Shown piece after piece: positions 14,047 to 21,580 of a DNA stretch of 33,607 nucleotides. Origin of the DNA: Acidobacteriota bacterium. Lineage in GTDB: Bacteria > Acidobacteriota > Terriglobia > Bryobacterales > Bryobacteraceae. A program made the translations under genes and the position numbers. The notes below the pieces were generated by a model, which had not been told where the DNA came from, ran no database searches, and worked only from the letters and a program-made list of their open reading frames with translations. Numbering within the stretch: position 1 is the first letter of the stretch; each line of letters opens with the position of its first letter. The stretch covers positions 1 through 33,607 of the forward strand of contig JACQZS010000332.1 in NCBI GenBank assembly GCA_016213725.1. Reading direction: 5' to 3'.

Positions 14047-15465
14047 ATGACCAGCAAAATCACGAAAACGCAGGCGGGCTTCTGGGCCGCGTGTTTCGCG
14101 CTGCTGCTGGCGGTGAGGCTGTGCCACGTCAAAGTGCTGTGGGTGGACGAGGCCTACGGGATGGCCGCGGCACGCCGGATTCTGGAGGGCACGGCGCTCT
14201 ATCGCGGCCTGTGGTTCGACAAGCCGCCGCTGTATGCGTGGATCTACCTGCCGTGCTGGGGCGTGGAGGGCCTGCCGCTACGCCTGATTGGCGCGATGTT
14301 CGCCCTGCTCTGCTGCTGGCTGGCGGCGCGCACGGCGACGGCGATGTTCGACCGGCGGGAGGGCTACGCGGCGGCCGCGTTGATGGCGTTCTATCTCTGC
14401 TTCGATCATCCCTCCGCGGTCATCTCCCTGGCTCCGGACCAGTTGCTGATTCCGTTCGGCCTGGGCATGGCGTGGGCCGCCGCGGCCGGGCAACCCATGC
14501 TGGCCGGCGCCGTGGCCGCGGCCGGGCTGCTGGCCAACGCGAAGGCTCTGCTGTTTCTGCCGCTACTCATCCTCTGGCGGCCACGGGAGACGGCGCGCAT
14601 CGCCGGCGGATACCTGCCCGCCGCGGCCGCGGTGTGGATTGCCGCGGCGGGCTGGTGGGAACCCGTGTGGCAATGGGGTTCGCTGTACTCGCGCGAGAGC
14701 CTTTTCGGCAACCCCTGGAAAGAAGGACTGAGCCGGACGCTGAATTGGGCCGGATTTCACGCCGCGCTGGTGATACTGGCGGTTTGCGGCCTGGTGAAGG
14801 AGCAGAGACACCGCCGACTGCTGCTGCTGTGGCTGGGTATGGCGGCGATCATGGTATTGGCCGGGTTCCGCTTCTTCCCGCGGTACTATTTCCTGCTGCT
14901 GCCCGCGTGCGTAGTGGCGGCCGCGCGCGGCGCCAGCGTGCCCCGCAGGCTGTGGACGACCTGGCTGGTGGCGGCGGCGCTGGCGGTGCCGGCCGTTCGA
15001 TTCGGCTGGCGCCACATCGGAACCCTGCGCCGCGAGCCGGCCGCGCTGCGAGACCTGGCGCTTTCAGAAGATGCCCGCGATGCGGCGAAGCGGCTGGCCC
15101 TGCTGGCGCTGCCCAATGAAACTCTGTTCGTGTGGGGCTACCGGCCGGAACTGAACGTGCTTGCCCGCCTGCCGGGCACAACCCGCTTTCTGGATTCACA
15201 GCCTCTGACCGGCGTGATCGCGGACCGCCACCTGAGCGGCACGCGCGTCTCCGCGCCGGAGCTGGCCGCGCGATCGCGCGTGGAGCTGACGCGGGCGCGC
15301 CCGTCGTTCATCGCCGACGGACTTGGGCCGCTGAATCCAGCGCTGGCGATTACGAAGTACGCGGACCTGCGGGCATGGTTGTCGGACTATGAGCCGGTGG
15401 CGCAAACCCGCACGGTGCTCATCTACAGATTGCGCGGCCCGCTGGCGGGAGGTCAGCGCAAGTAG
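14047..15465 (+). CDS. GT39/ArnT-like membrane glycosyltransferase
   Basis: The 472-residue product is a polytopic membrane protein with the hallmarks of GT-C glycosyltransferases: the first hydrophobic segment is followed by VLWVDEAYG, carrying the acidic catalytic-type Asp-Glu, then GLWFDKPPLYAW, the KPPL motif common in this family. About ten further hydrophobic stretches run to about residue 330, followed by a soluble periplasmic tail. These enzymes move a sugar from a polyprenyl-phosphate donor to protein or lipid on the outer face of the inner membrane; donor and acceptor are unknown. The frame is open from ATG 13987 with a GGGGAG upstream, but codons 13987-14046 have only about 55% G/C third bases and no membrane character, so ATG 14047 is preferred. 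The end overlaps dapD by 13 bases tail to tail. Confidence 0.85.
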   Translation: MTSKITKTQAGFWAACFALLLAVRLCHVKVLWVDEAYGMAAARRILEGTALYRGLWFDKPPLYAWIYLPCWGVEGLPLRLIGAMFALLCCWLAARTATAMFDRREGYAAAALMAFYLCFDHPSAVISLAPDQLLIPFGLGMAWAAAAGQPMLAGAVAAAGLLANAKALLFLPLLILWRPRETARIAGGYLPAAAAVWIAAAGWWEPVWQWGSLYSRESLFGNPWKEGLSRTLNWAGFHAALVILAVCGLVKEQRHRRLLLLWLGMAAIMVLAGFRFFPRYYFLLLPACVVAAARGASVPRRLWTTWLVAAALAVPAVRFGWRHIGTLRREPAALRDLALSEDARDAAKRLALLALPNETLFVWGYRPELNVLARLPGTTRFLDSQPLTGVIADRHLSGTRVSAPELAARSRVELTRARPSFIADGLGPLNPALAITKYADLRAWLSDYEPVAQTRTVLIYRLRGPLAGGQRK

Positions 15466-16289
15466 TCTTCGAGCTTGATCTTCTCGTCGGTTTTGGAGTC
15501 GCGGTATTTCACGATCACCGGCGTGTAGAGCGAGATACCCCATTCCGCTCCCTTGCCGCGGGAGACGGCGCGGGAGCCGGCGACGACAACGGCGTTTTCA
15601 GGGACGATGAGAGGATCGGTATCGGTGGCCGCGTGGACCGTACCGTGGACGAGATCGTAGATGGGCGTGGAGCGGTTGAGGATGACGCCGGTGGCAAGCA
15701 CGGCGCGGCGTTTCACGACGGTTCCTTCATAGACGCCGGTATTGCCGCCCAGCAGGACCTCGTCCTCGATGATGACGGGCAAAGCGCCGACGGGTTCGAG
15801 CACGCCGCCCACCTGCGCGGCGGCAGAGATGTGGCAGCTCTTGCCCACTTGAGCGCAGGAGCCCACCAGGGCGTGCGAATCGACCATCGTGCCGTCGTCC
15901 ACCCAGGCGCCGACGTTGATGTACATGGGGGGCATGCAGGTGACGCCGCGCCCGAGATAGACGCCGTCGCGGATGGAGGAACCGCCGGGAACGATGCGGA
16001 CGCCGGCGTCCGGGGCGATCTTCCGAACCGGGTAGGTGGCTTTGTCGAACCACGGTTGGCGGGCGGCATCGATGGACATGTCGACGATGGCGCCGAGGCG
16101 GAAGCCGAGCAGGATGCCCTGCTTCACCCAGGGGTTCACGCGCCAGCCGGAGAGGGCCGCGGGATCAGGCTCGGCGGCACGCACGGAGCCGGCGTTGAGA
16201 GCTTCCTTGAACGATGCAAACAGGGCGTGATCCGCGGCGGAATACTGCGCCGGAGGATTGGCGAAGAGCGCTTCGATCTGCTTCTGCAT
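15453..16289 (-). CDS. dapD: Tetrahydrodipicolinate N-succinyltransferase
   Basis: The 278-residue product is DapD, which transfers succinyl from succinyl-CoA to tetrahydrodipicolinate, committing lysine/diaminopimelate synthesis to the succinylase route. The N-terminal helical domain is followed by the left-handed beta helix of hexapeptide-repeat acyltransferases, with the diagnostic NVGAWVDDGTMVDSHALVGSCAQVGK and GGVLEP segments split across about residues 140-185. Length fits the family (274 in E. coli). The start at 16289 is chosen because MQKQIEALF matches a normal DapD opening and the ATG shares one base with the dapA stop (TGATG), a classic coupling arrangement; the frame runs on to 16460 only as an overlap with dapA. 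It is the last gene of the cluster. Confidence 0.95.
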   Translation of the reverse strand: MQKQIEALFANPPAQYSAADHALFASFKEALNAGSVRAAEPDPAALSGWRVNPWVKQGILLGFRLGAIVDMSIDAARQPWFDKATYPVRKIAPDAGVRIVPGGSSIRDGVYLGRGVTCMPPMYINVGAWVDDGTMVDSHALVGSCAQVGKSCHISAAAQVGGVLEPVGALPVIIEDEVLLGGNTGVYEGTVVKRRAVLATGVILNRSTPIYDLVHGTVHAATDTDPLIVPENAVVVAGSRAVSRGKGAEWGISLYTPVIVKYRDSKTDEKIKLEDYLR

Positions 16290-17170
16290 CAGATGAGACC
16301 TGCCTGTGAGAGAACCGCTTCGATCTTTTCCATGGCCGCCGGCTGGGGCGGCACCAGCGGCAGGCGCCACACCGGCTGAAGCAAGCCCATGCGGGCCATC
16401 GCCGCCTTGACGGGAATCGGATTCGATTCGACGAAATTGACTTCCATCAACGGCAGCCACTGGCGCTGCAGTGCCCGCGCGGCGGGGAAGCCGCCTTCGA
16501 GGCAGAGCTGCGCGATGCGGGCCATTTCCGCGGGGATCTCGTTCGAAGCGACGGAGATGACGCCCTTTCCGCCGAGGCCCGCCAGGGCCAGCGTGATGGC
16601 ATCGTCGCCGCTGAGAATATCGAACGATTCGGGCAGCGTGGCGCAGAGATGGGCCATCTGGGCGATGTTGCCGCTGGCTTCCTTCACGCCGATGATGTTG
16701 TCGATGGCGGCCAGGCGGCGCAGGGTGGCCGGCTCAATATTGACGCCCGTGCGGCCGGCCACGCTGTAGAGCATGATGGGCAGCCGGATGGCGGAGGCGA
16801 TGGCGCGGTAGTGCTGGTAGAGGCCTTCCTGGGTGGGCTTGTTGTAGTAAGGAGTGACGGAGAGGATGCCGTCAACGCCCATCGCCTCCAGTTCGCGCGC
16901 CAGGGCGATGACTTCGGCGGTGTTGTAGCCGCCGGCGCCGGCCAGCACGGGCCGCTTCCCTTTGGCGAGTTCGAGCGTGATCTCAACGACGCGGAGGTGC
17001 TCCTGGTGCGTCAGCGTGGGGCTCTCCCCGGTGGTTCCGCAAGGGACCAGGAAGTGCACGCCGGCATCAAGCTGCCGCTGGACGAGGCGCCGCAGGGCGG
17101 ATTCGTCGAGAGACTGATCTGGGAGGAATGGCGTCACCAACGCGGTGCCGCAGCCTTGAAATTGAGACAT
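16289..17170 (-). CDS. dapA: 4-hydroxy-tetrahydrodipicolinate synthase
   Basis: The 293-residue product is a class I aldolase-fold enzyme that condenses pyruvate with aspartate semialdehyde. The Schiff-base Lys is Lys163 in GVKEASG, with Tyr135 (in LYSVAGRTG) and Thr46/Thr47 (in CGTTGES) forming the usual proton relay, and Arg140 for substrate binding. The usual YNVPGRTG is YSVAGRTG here, a mild variation. Length is standard. The gene lies between dapB (35 nt upstream) and dapD (one-base overlap). Lysine feedback cannot be judged from the sequence alone. The product is cytoplasmic and tetrameric in characterised relatives. Confidence 0.96.
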   Translation of the reverse strand: MSQFQGCGTALVTPFLPDQSLDESALRRLVQRQLDAGVHFLVPCGTTGESPTLTHQEHLRVVEITLELAKGKRPVLAGAGGYNTAEVIALARELEAMGVDGILSVTPYYNKPTQEGLYQHYRAIASAIRLPIMLYSVAGRTGVNIEPATLRRLAAIDNIIGVKEASGNIAQMAHLCATLPESFDILSGDDAITLALAGLGGKGVISVASNEIPAEMARIAQLCLEGGFPAARALQRQWLPLMEVNFVESNPIPVKAAMARMGLLQPVWRLPLVPPQPAAMEKIEAVLSQAGLI

Positions 17171-17205
17171 GTCGTTTTACCTATGTTAGCTTCAACCGGC
17201 AGGAG

Positions 17206-17901
17206 TTACCGGCGGAACAGGATCTGGCTGAATTCGTGACAACCCTTCTGGCCGGAGGCGAGCCAGCGCGCGGCCCACAGCGCGCCGCGGGCGAAACCTT
17301 CGCGGCTGCGGGCGGTGTGGCGCAGGGTGATGGTGTCGGCCGCGGAATCGAAGCCGATCTCGTGGGTGCCTGCGATGGTGCCGGCGCGGTTCGATGAGAC
17401 GTCGATGGAGCGCGCGTAGCCGGCGCTTTTCATCTCATCCACCAGCTTGAGCAGCGTGCCCGAAGGGGCATCTTTCTTGGCTGAGTGGTGGATCTCCCAG
17501 GCCCAGGCCTCGTATTCCGGCTGGGCGGCGAGCAGGGCCGCGGCCTCCGCCACGACGCGCTGGAAGACGTTCACGCCGATGGAGAAATTTGGCGCGAAGA
17601 CGAAGCCGGTGTGGTTCCTGTCAAAGCACTGCTTGACCTTTTCGAGATGGGCGAGCCAGCCGGTGGTCCCGCAAACGGTGGGCACGCCCAGATCAGCCAG
17701 GCGAACCAGGTTGGCGTAGGCGGCCTCCGGCATGGTGAATTCGATGGCGGCGGAAATGTCCTTGAAGTTAGAGGCGGTGAATCCTTCTCCGGAGGAGTTG
17801 TTGTTGACGTCCAACACCAGGGAGACTTTGAAACCGAATTCGGGGGCGAGCTGCTCCAGCATCCGGCCCATCTTGCCGTAACCGACTAATGCGAGGTTCA
17901 T
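17206..17901 (-). CDS. dapB: 4-hydroxy-tetrahydrodipicolinate reductase (short form)
   Basis: The 231-residue product has the Rossmann GYGKMGRM start at residues 8-15, the CGTTGW strand, FSIGVNVF and the catalytic signature EIHHSAKKDAPSGT, containing the His pair and Lys that bind and protonate the substrate. It reduces the DapA product with NAD(P)H. At 231 residues it is shorter than the E. coli enzyme (273) but has all motifs, as in other compact DapB proteins. The specificity loop after the first beta strand reads LDVNNN, so NADH versus NADPH preference cannot be stated. It follows lysC by 24 nt and precedes dapA by 35 nt; an AGGAA ribosome site lies upstream. Confidence 0.95.
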   Translation of the reverse strand: MNLALVGYGKMGRMLEQLAPEFGFKVSLVLDVNNNSSGEGFTASNFKDISAAIEFTMPEAAYANLVRLADLGVPTVCGTTGWLAHLEKVKQCFDRNHTGFVFAPNFSIGVNVFQRVVAEAAALLAAQPEYEAWAWEIHHSAKKDAPSGTLLKLVDEMKSAGYARSIDVSSNRAGTIAGTHEIGFDSAADTITLRHTARSREGFARGALWAARWLASGQKGCHEFSQILFRR

Positions 17902-17925
17902 ATCGTCGTATTCCTTTTGCCCCGT

Positions 17926-19296
17926 TTACTGAAAGACCTCTGGGTCGATGGTTGAGAAGAACTCCGCGTGCAGCGCCTGGACGGCGGGGAGCAGGTCAGC
18001 ACCCTGCACGACGAAGCTGACATTGTTGAAAGAAGCGCCCTGGCTGATCATGCGGATATTGACCTCGCGCAGCGCCCCGAAGATGCGGGCGCCCAGGCCG
18101 GAGGTTTCGCGCAGCGCATCGCCGACCAGGCAGATGATGGCCTGGTCTCGAACCACGGTGACCTCGGCGATGCGGCTGAGCTCCTGCTCGATTTCGGGCA
18201 GGGCGCGGTCGTGATCGATGGTCAGGGCGACGCAGACCTCGGAGGTGGTCACCATGTCGACGGGCGTCTTGTAGCGGTCGAAGACTTCGAAGATCCGGCG
18301 CAGAAAACCGTGGGCCATCAGCATGCGGAGGCTGCGAACCTCCACCACGGTAATCTCCCGCTTGCAGGCGATGGACTTGACGGGATTGGTGGAAGAGACG
18401 GCGTCGGCCACGATGAGGGTGCCGCCGACTTCCGGCCGCCGCGAGTTGAGGATGCGCACGGGGATGTTCTTTTCGATGGCGGGCTGCACGGTGGAGGGGT
18501 GGAGCACTTTGGCGCCGAAGTAGGCCAGCTCCGCCGCCTCTGAGAATGAAATGCGTTTGACGAGGCGGCCGCCGGGGAGCACGCGCGGATCGCAGGTGAG
18601 CATGCCGTCGACGTCGGTCCAGATCTGGATCTCTTCGGCCTCAATGCCGGCGCCGGCGATGGCGGCGGAGAAGTCGCTGCCTCCGCGGCCGAGGGTGGTG
18701 GTGACACCCTCCGACGTGGCGCCGATAAAGCCGCCCATGACGCCGACGCGGCCTTGCAGCAGGGGCACCACCTTTTCCTTGAACCTGGCATAGGTCCGGC
18801 TGTAGAGCGGCAGGGCCTGGCTGTGGCGGGAATCAGTGACCAGCACCTCCCGGGCATCCACGTGGACGGCAGGGATGCCGAAGCCGGGCAGAGCCAGCGC
18901 CACCAGCGCCGAGGAGAGGCGTTCGCCGTAGCTGCAGACTTCATCCCACAGCGCGGGCGTCAACTGAGCTGTCCCGGCCACCCGCTGCAAGGTGGACTCC
19001 AGTTGCTCGAAGTGGTTCTCCAGCACGACCTCCATGGCCGTGTGGTTCTCGCGGGGAATGGCTGCCCCGGCCTCGCGGCGGTGGAAGGCGTGCAACTCTT
19101 CGATGTCGCGGAAGGCGTCCTCCAGGTTGCCCGCGGCGGCCTTGTCGGCGGCGGCCAACAGGCGGTTTGTGGTCTTGCCCATGGCCGATACGACCACCAG
19201 CGGCTGCTGGTCAAATCTCGAACGGACGATGGCCGCCACGCGCTCAATGGCAGCGGCGCTTTCCACCGAGGTTCCGCCGAATTTCATCACGATCAT
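17926..19296 (-). CDS. lysC: Aspartate kinase (LysC-type, monofunctional)
   Basis: The 456-residue product phosphorylates aspartate, the first step to lysine, threonine and methionine. The kinase domain opens with MIVMKFGGTSVES (Lys5 in the KFGGTS motif) and carries the TTLGRGGSDFSAA active-site loop. The C-terminal third shows two ACT-type regulatory modules, with VDMVTTSEVCVALT and VNIRMISQGASFNNVSFVV, resembling E. coli LysC (449 residues) more than the alpha/beta ask type, so lysine feedback is likely by family. The start at 19296 is set by the conserved opening and a GGGAG ribosome site eight bases upstream; the open frame to 19344 adds only Arg-rich sequence. It is followed by dapB, dapA and dapD, giving a lysine-dedicated operon. 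Confidence 0.95.
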   Translation of the reverse strand: MIVMKFGGTSVESAAAIERVAAIVRSRFDQQPLVVVSAMGKTTNRLLAAADKAAAGNLEDAFRDIEELHAFHRREAGAAIPRENHTAMEVVLENHFEQLESTLQRVAGTAQLTPALWDEVCSYGERLSSALVALALPGFGIPAVHVDAREVLVTDSRHSQALPLYSRTYARFKEKVVPLLQGRVGVMGGFIGATSEGVTTTLGRGGSDFSAAIAGAGIEAEEIQIWTDVDGMLTCDPRVLPGGRLVKRISFSEAAELAYFGAKVLHPSTVQPAIEKNIPVRILNSRRPEVGGTLIVADAVSSTNPVKSIACKREITVVEVRSLRMLMAHGFLRRIFEVFDRYKTPVDMVTTSEVCVALTIDHDRALPEIEQELSRIAEVTVVRDQAIICLVGDALRETSGLGARIFGALREVNIRMISQGASFNNVSFVVQGADLLPAVQALHAEFFSTIDPEVFQ

Positions 19297-19304
19297 ATGG
19301 ATGA

Positions 19305-19309
19305 CTCCC
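19305..19309 (-). promoter_or_regulatory. Ribosome binding site deciding the lysC start
   Basis: GGGAG on the minus strand lies eight bases before ATG 19296, an ideal spacing. It supports this start over the upstream in-frame ATG at 19344. Confidence 0.7.
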
Positions 19310-19382
19310 AGATGCGCCGCAGGCCGGCGCCGGACAACTGTCAACTAGCAGGTTAGTGCAGCGTGGAAACGCTGTACAGGGC

Positions 19383-19405
19383 GCTCGCCTGGGGTTCAGG
19401 CGAGC
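19383..19405 (-). terminator. Hairpin overlapping the DapE-like stop codon
   Basis: Nine-base perfect arms, GCTCGCCTG at 19383-19391 and CAGGCGAGC at 19397-19405, enclose a five-base loop. On the minus strand this stem covers the last codons and stop of the M20 gene. It is strong enough to pause polymerase or protect the 3' end, but no U-run follows, so it is not a classical intrinsic terminator. It could partly separate the M20 gene from lysC. Confidence 0.4.
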
Positions 19406-20400
19406 AGTCGCTTGACCATGGCCTGGTAGATGCAAACCGCTTCGGCAAGCTGAGCTTTGGGGACACGCTCCTCACTGGTATGAGCGACGTGGATGGTGCC
19501 GGGACCGAGCAGGTAGGGCTGGCCCCAGGCGCCGCCGAAGGCGGGAATGTCGGTGGTGTAGGCGACCACCGTGGTTTCGAATCCCTCCAAAGCGCCGAGG
19601 TGCAGCGCGGGGATGCAGAGGATCTCGTGGGGGTGGGCAGAGTCGCCAGCGGCAAGTGCGACGGCGCGCCGCAGCTCCGCGGGGTCGCCCACCAGGCGGA
19701 ACATCAGCGCGGCTTCGGCCGCGTCGGGAATCACGTTGGGGGCGCGTCCGCCGGAGATGAGGCCGATGTTCAACGTGCAGGGGCCCAGCACGGGATCGAC
19801 GGGCAGTTCCAGGGCGCGGATGCGGGCCAACGCGTCGAGCAGCTTTTCGATGGCGGATTCGCCCAACGCGGGGTAGGCCGAGTGGGCCATGCGGCCCGTG
19901 GCTTTCAGTTCGTAGCGCAGCGCTCCCTTGGAGCCCAGAGCGAGCCTGTTCCCGGTGGGTTCGCCATTGATGATGAACTTCGAGCCGCGCGGGTCCAGCC
20001 CGGCGGCATAGGCGCCGGCGGAGTTCTTCTCCTCGCCCACCACGAAGAGCAGCGCAAAATTGCGGACGCCCTCCGCCAGCAGAGACTCAGCCGCGCAAAG
20101 CATGGCCGCGATGATGCCCTTCACGTCGCAGGCGCCGCGGCCCCAGACGAACTCTTCGTCCTCGCGCGCCGGGAAGAAGGGCGGAACGGTATCGAGATGC
20201 GTGGAAAGCGTGACCACGGGCTCGCCGAAGATGGCGAGGACGTTATTCCGCCGGGGCTCCACCTCGATTTTCTCCACGCGGCCGCCGTATCTGCAGGCGA
20301 GATCGGAGAGCAGACCGGCGACGTGATCCCCGACGCGCTCTTCGTTGCCGGTAATGGATTCGATGTCGATCAGAGACCGCGTGAGGGAGATGACTTCCAT
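19396..20400 (-). CDS. dapE: M20-family metallopeptidase, probable succinyl-diaminopimelate desuccinylase
   Basis: The 334-residue product is a di-zinc M20 hydrolase. Metal-ligand and catalytic motifs are STHLDTVP (His68, Asp70), GRGACDVKG (Asp92), GEEKNSAG (Glu123/Glu124) and INGEPTG, followed by the lid/dimerisation domain starting with RMAHSAYP. M20 enzymes include DapE, ArgE and LysK; the location directly before lysC-dapB-dapA-dapD, with DapD giving succinylated substrate, favours DapE, but the sequence alone does not exclude N-acetyl-ornithine activity. It is somewhat shorter than E. coli DapE (375). ATG 20400 is preferred because the frame upstream to 20502 runs into the divergent gene and lacks conservation-like features. 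Spacing to lysC is 99 nt with the hairpin above. Confidence 0.8.
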   Translation of the reverse strand: MEVISLTRSLIDIESITGNEERVGDHVAGLLSDLACRYGGRVEKIEVEPRRNNVLAIFGEPVVTLSTHLDTVPPFFPAREDEEFVWGRGACDVKGIIAAMLCAAESLLAEGVRNFALLFVVGEEKNSAGAYAAGLDPRGSKFIINGEPTGNRLALGSKGALRYELKATGRMAHSAYPALGESAIEKLLDALARIRALELPVDPVLGPCTLNIGLISGGRAPNVIPDAAEAALMFRLVGDPAELRRAVALAAGDSAHPHEILCIPALHLGALEGFETTVVAYTTDIPAFGGAWGQPYLLGPGTIHVAHTSEERVPKAQLAEAVCIYQAMVKRLLA

Positions 20401-20487
20401 GGGGTCGGGGTGTAACCAGGATAGCGAAGGGCCGGAGGGCTGGGCAATGCGAATGCACAGGGATAAGATGGTGCGCGGGTAATCTCC
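20401..20487. promoter_or_regulatory. Divergent intergenic region between the M20 and nitroreductase genes
   Basis: These 87 bases must hold promoters for both directions. On the plus strand TGGGCA (20441-20446) and TAAGAT (20464-20469) with 17 bases between match the -35 and -10 consensus in four of six positions each. On the minus strand a TTGCCC/TATCCT pair is similarly weak. No operator-like repeat was seen. Confidence 0.3.
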
Positions 20488-21087
20488 ATGCGGATCATTC
20501 ATTTCGCTGTCCTATGCGCCGCCGCGGCCTGGCTGGCCGCGGGAGAACTGCCGCCGCCTGTGACGTCCGGCGGCAAGCCGCTGATGGAGGCGCTGAAGGC
20601 GCGCCAGTCCGGCCGGGAGTTCTCGCCGCGAAAGCTGCCGGAGCAGACGCTATCGAACCTGCTGTGGGCGGCGTGGGGCGTCAATCGGCCGGAGAAGGGC
20701 GGGCGCACGGCGCCTTCGGCCATGAACCGCCAGGAGGTGGACCTGTACGCCGTCACGGCCGAAGGAGCCTTCCTCTACGACGCGAAGAAACACGCGCTGC
20801 AGGCGGTGGCCGCGGGCGATCTGCGCGCGCTGGCCGGCACCCAGGGCTTTGTCAAAGACGCCCCGCTGAACCTGGTTCTCGTGGCGGACACGGCCAAGAG
20901 CGGCGATCTCACCTACGCCGCGATCAGCGCGGGGGCGATCTCGCAGAACGTCTACCTCTACTGCGCCTCGGAGGGGCTTTCCACGGTGGTGCGGGCTTCC
21001 GTGGACAGGCCGGCGCTGGAAAAGGCGTTGAGACTGCGGCCGGAGCAGAAGATCCTGGTGGCGCAGACGGTGGGATTTTTGAAGTGA
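20488..21087 (+). CDS. Exported nitroreductase-like (SagB/ThcOx type) flavoprotein
   Basis: The 199-residue product starts with a signal peptide (about residues 1-19, Ala-rich, ending LAAG) and continues as a nitroreductase fold: LKARQSGREFSPRKL near 36-50, the LSNLLWAAWGVNR helix, GRTAPSAMNRQEVDLYAV (an FMN-contact segment) and the C-terminal AGAISQNVYLYCASEGL helix. This is the SagB/ThcOx branch of FMN-dependent oxidoreductases. Substrate is unknown; the family includes azoline oxidases, but no RiPP cyclase is nearby. The signal peptide is Sec-like, with no twin-arginine, which is unusual for a flavin enzyme since FMN would need to be acquired outside. It is divergent from the M20 gene and 44 nt upstream of the VOC gene. 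Confidence 0.85.
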   Translation: MRIIHFAVLCAAAAWLAAGELPPPVTSGGKPLMEALKARQSGREFSPRKLPEQTLSNLLWAAWGVNRPEKGGRTAPSAMNRQEVDLYAVTAEGAFLYDAKKHALQAVAAGDLRALAGTQGFVKDAPLNLVLVADTAKSGDLTYAAISAGAISQNVYLYCASEGLSTVVRASVDRPALEKALRLRPEQKILVAQTVGFLK

Positions 21088-21131
21088 CGGCGGAGATCGG
21101 CTAGGATGGATCGCACAGGAGCTGATCCGGG

Positions 21132-21497
21132 ATGAATCGTATTGTGCACTTTGAGATTCCCGCCGACGATCCGGAAAAGATCGCGGCATTTTACTCGGGC
21201 CTTTTCGGTTGGAAGATCGACAAGTGGGACGGCCCGATGGAGTACTGGAACGTCGTGACGGGCGAGAATGCGCCGGGAATCAATGGGGGAATCCTGCGGC
21301 GCAAGCATCCGCAGCAACCGCCGGTAAACACGGTCGACGTCGAGAACATCGATTCGATGGCGCTGCGCGTGGCGGAAGCCGGCGGCCAGGTGGTGGTACC
21401 GAAGATGCCGATTCCGGGCTATGCCTGGCTGTGCTACTGCAAGGATCCGGACGGCAACATTTTCGGGCTGTTTCAGTTGGACCCGAATGCAGCCTGA
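21132..21497 (+). CDS. VOC-family (glyoxalase/bleomycin-resistance-like) protein
   Basis: The 121-residue product has the paired beta-alpha-beta-beta-beta layout of VOC proteins: IVHFEIPADD opening with a potential metal His6, the AAFYSGLFGWKI helix-strand, and the closing CKDPDGNIFGLFQ segment. Many small members bind a metal and act on or sequester small molecules; the substrate here cannot be predicted. It is probably cytoplasmic. It lies between the nitroreductase-like and YihY genes, spaced 44 and 83 nt, with no obvious functional link. Confidence 0.9.
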   Translation: MNRIVHFEIPADDPEKIAAFYSGLFGWKIDKWDGPMEYWNVVTGENAPGINGGILRRKHPQQPPVNTVDVENIDSMALRVAEAGGQVVVPKMPIPGYAWLCYCKDPDGNIFGLFQLDPNAA

Positions 21498-21580
21498 CCG
21501 GGCGAAGGAGTGAGGCGCCGAATCGTGCGTCGTCTGAACGTAAGATCAGTGGAAGACCCGGGCCGGATGGTGCGTGATCT

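Noticed and set aside
12324..14132. 602-codon minus-strand frame opposite the 650-aa gene
   Set aside because: Arg/His/Leu/Pro-rich with no membrane segment or motif. The plus-strand frame has a membrane anchor and an internal duplication.
19297..19395. Possible lysine riboswitch before lysC
   Set aside because: The gap of 99 bases is too short for the ~170-base lysine aptamer, and no matching helices were seen beyond the single hairpin at the M20 stop.
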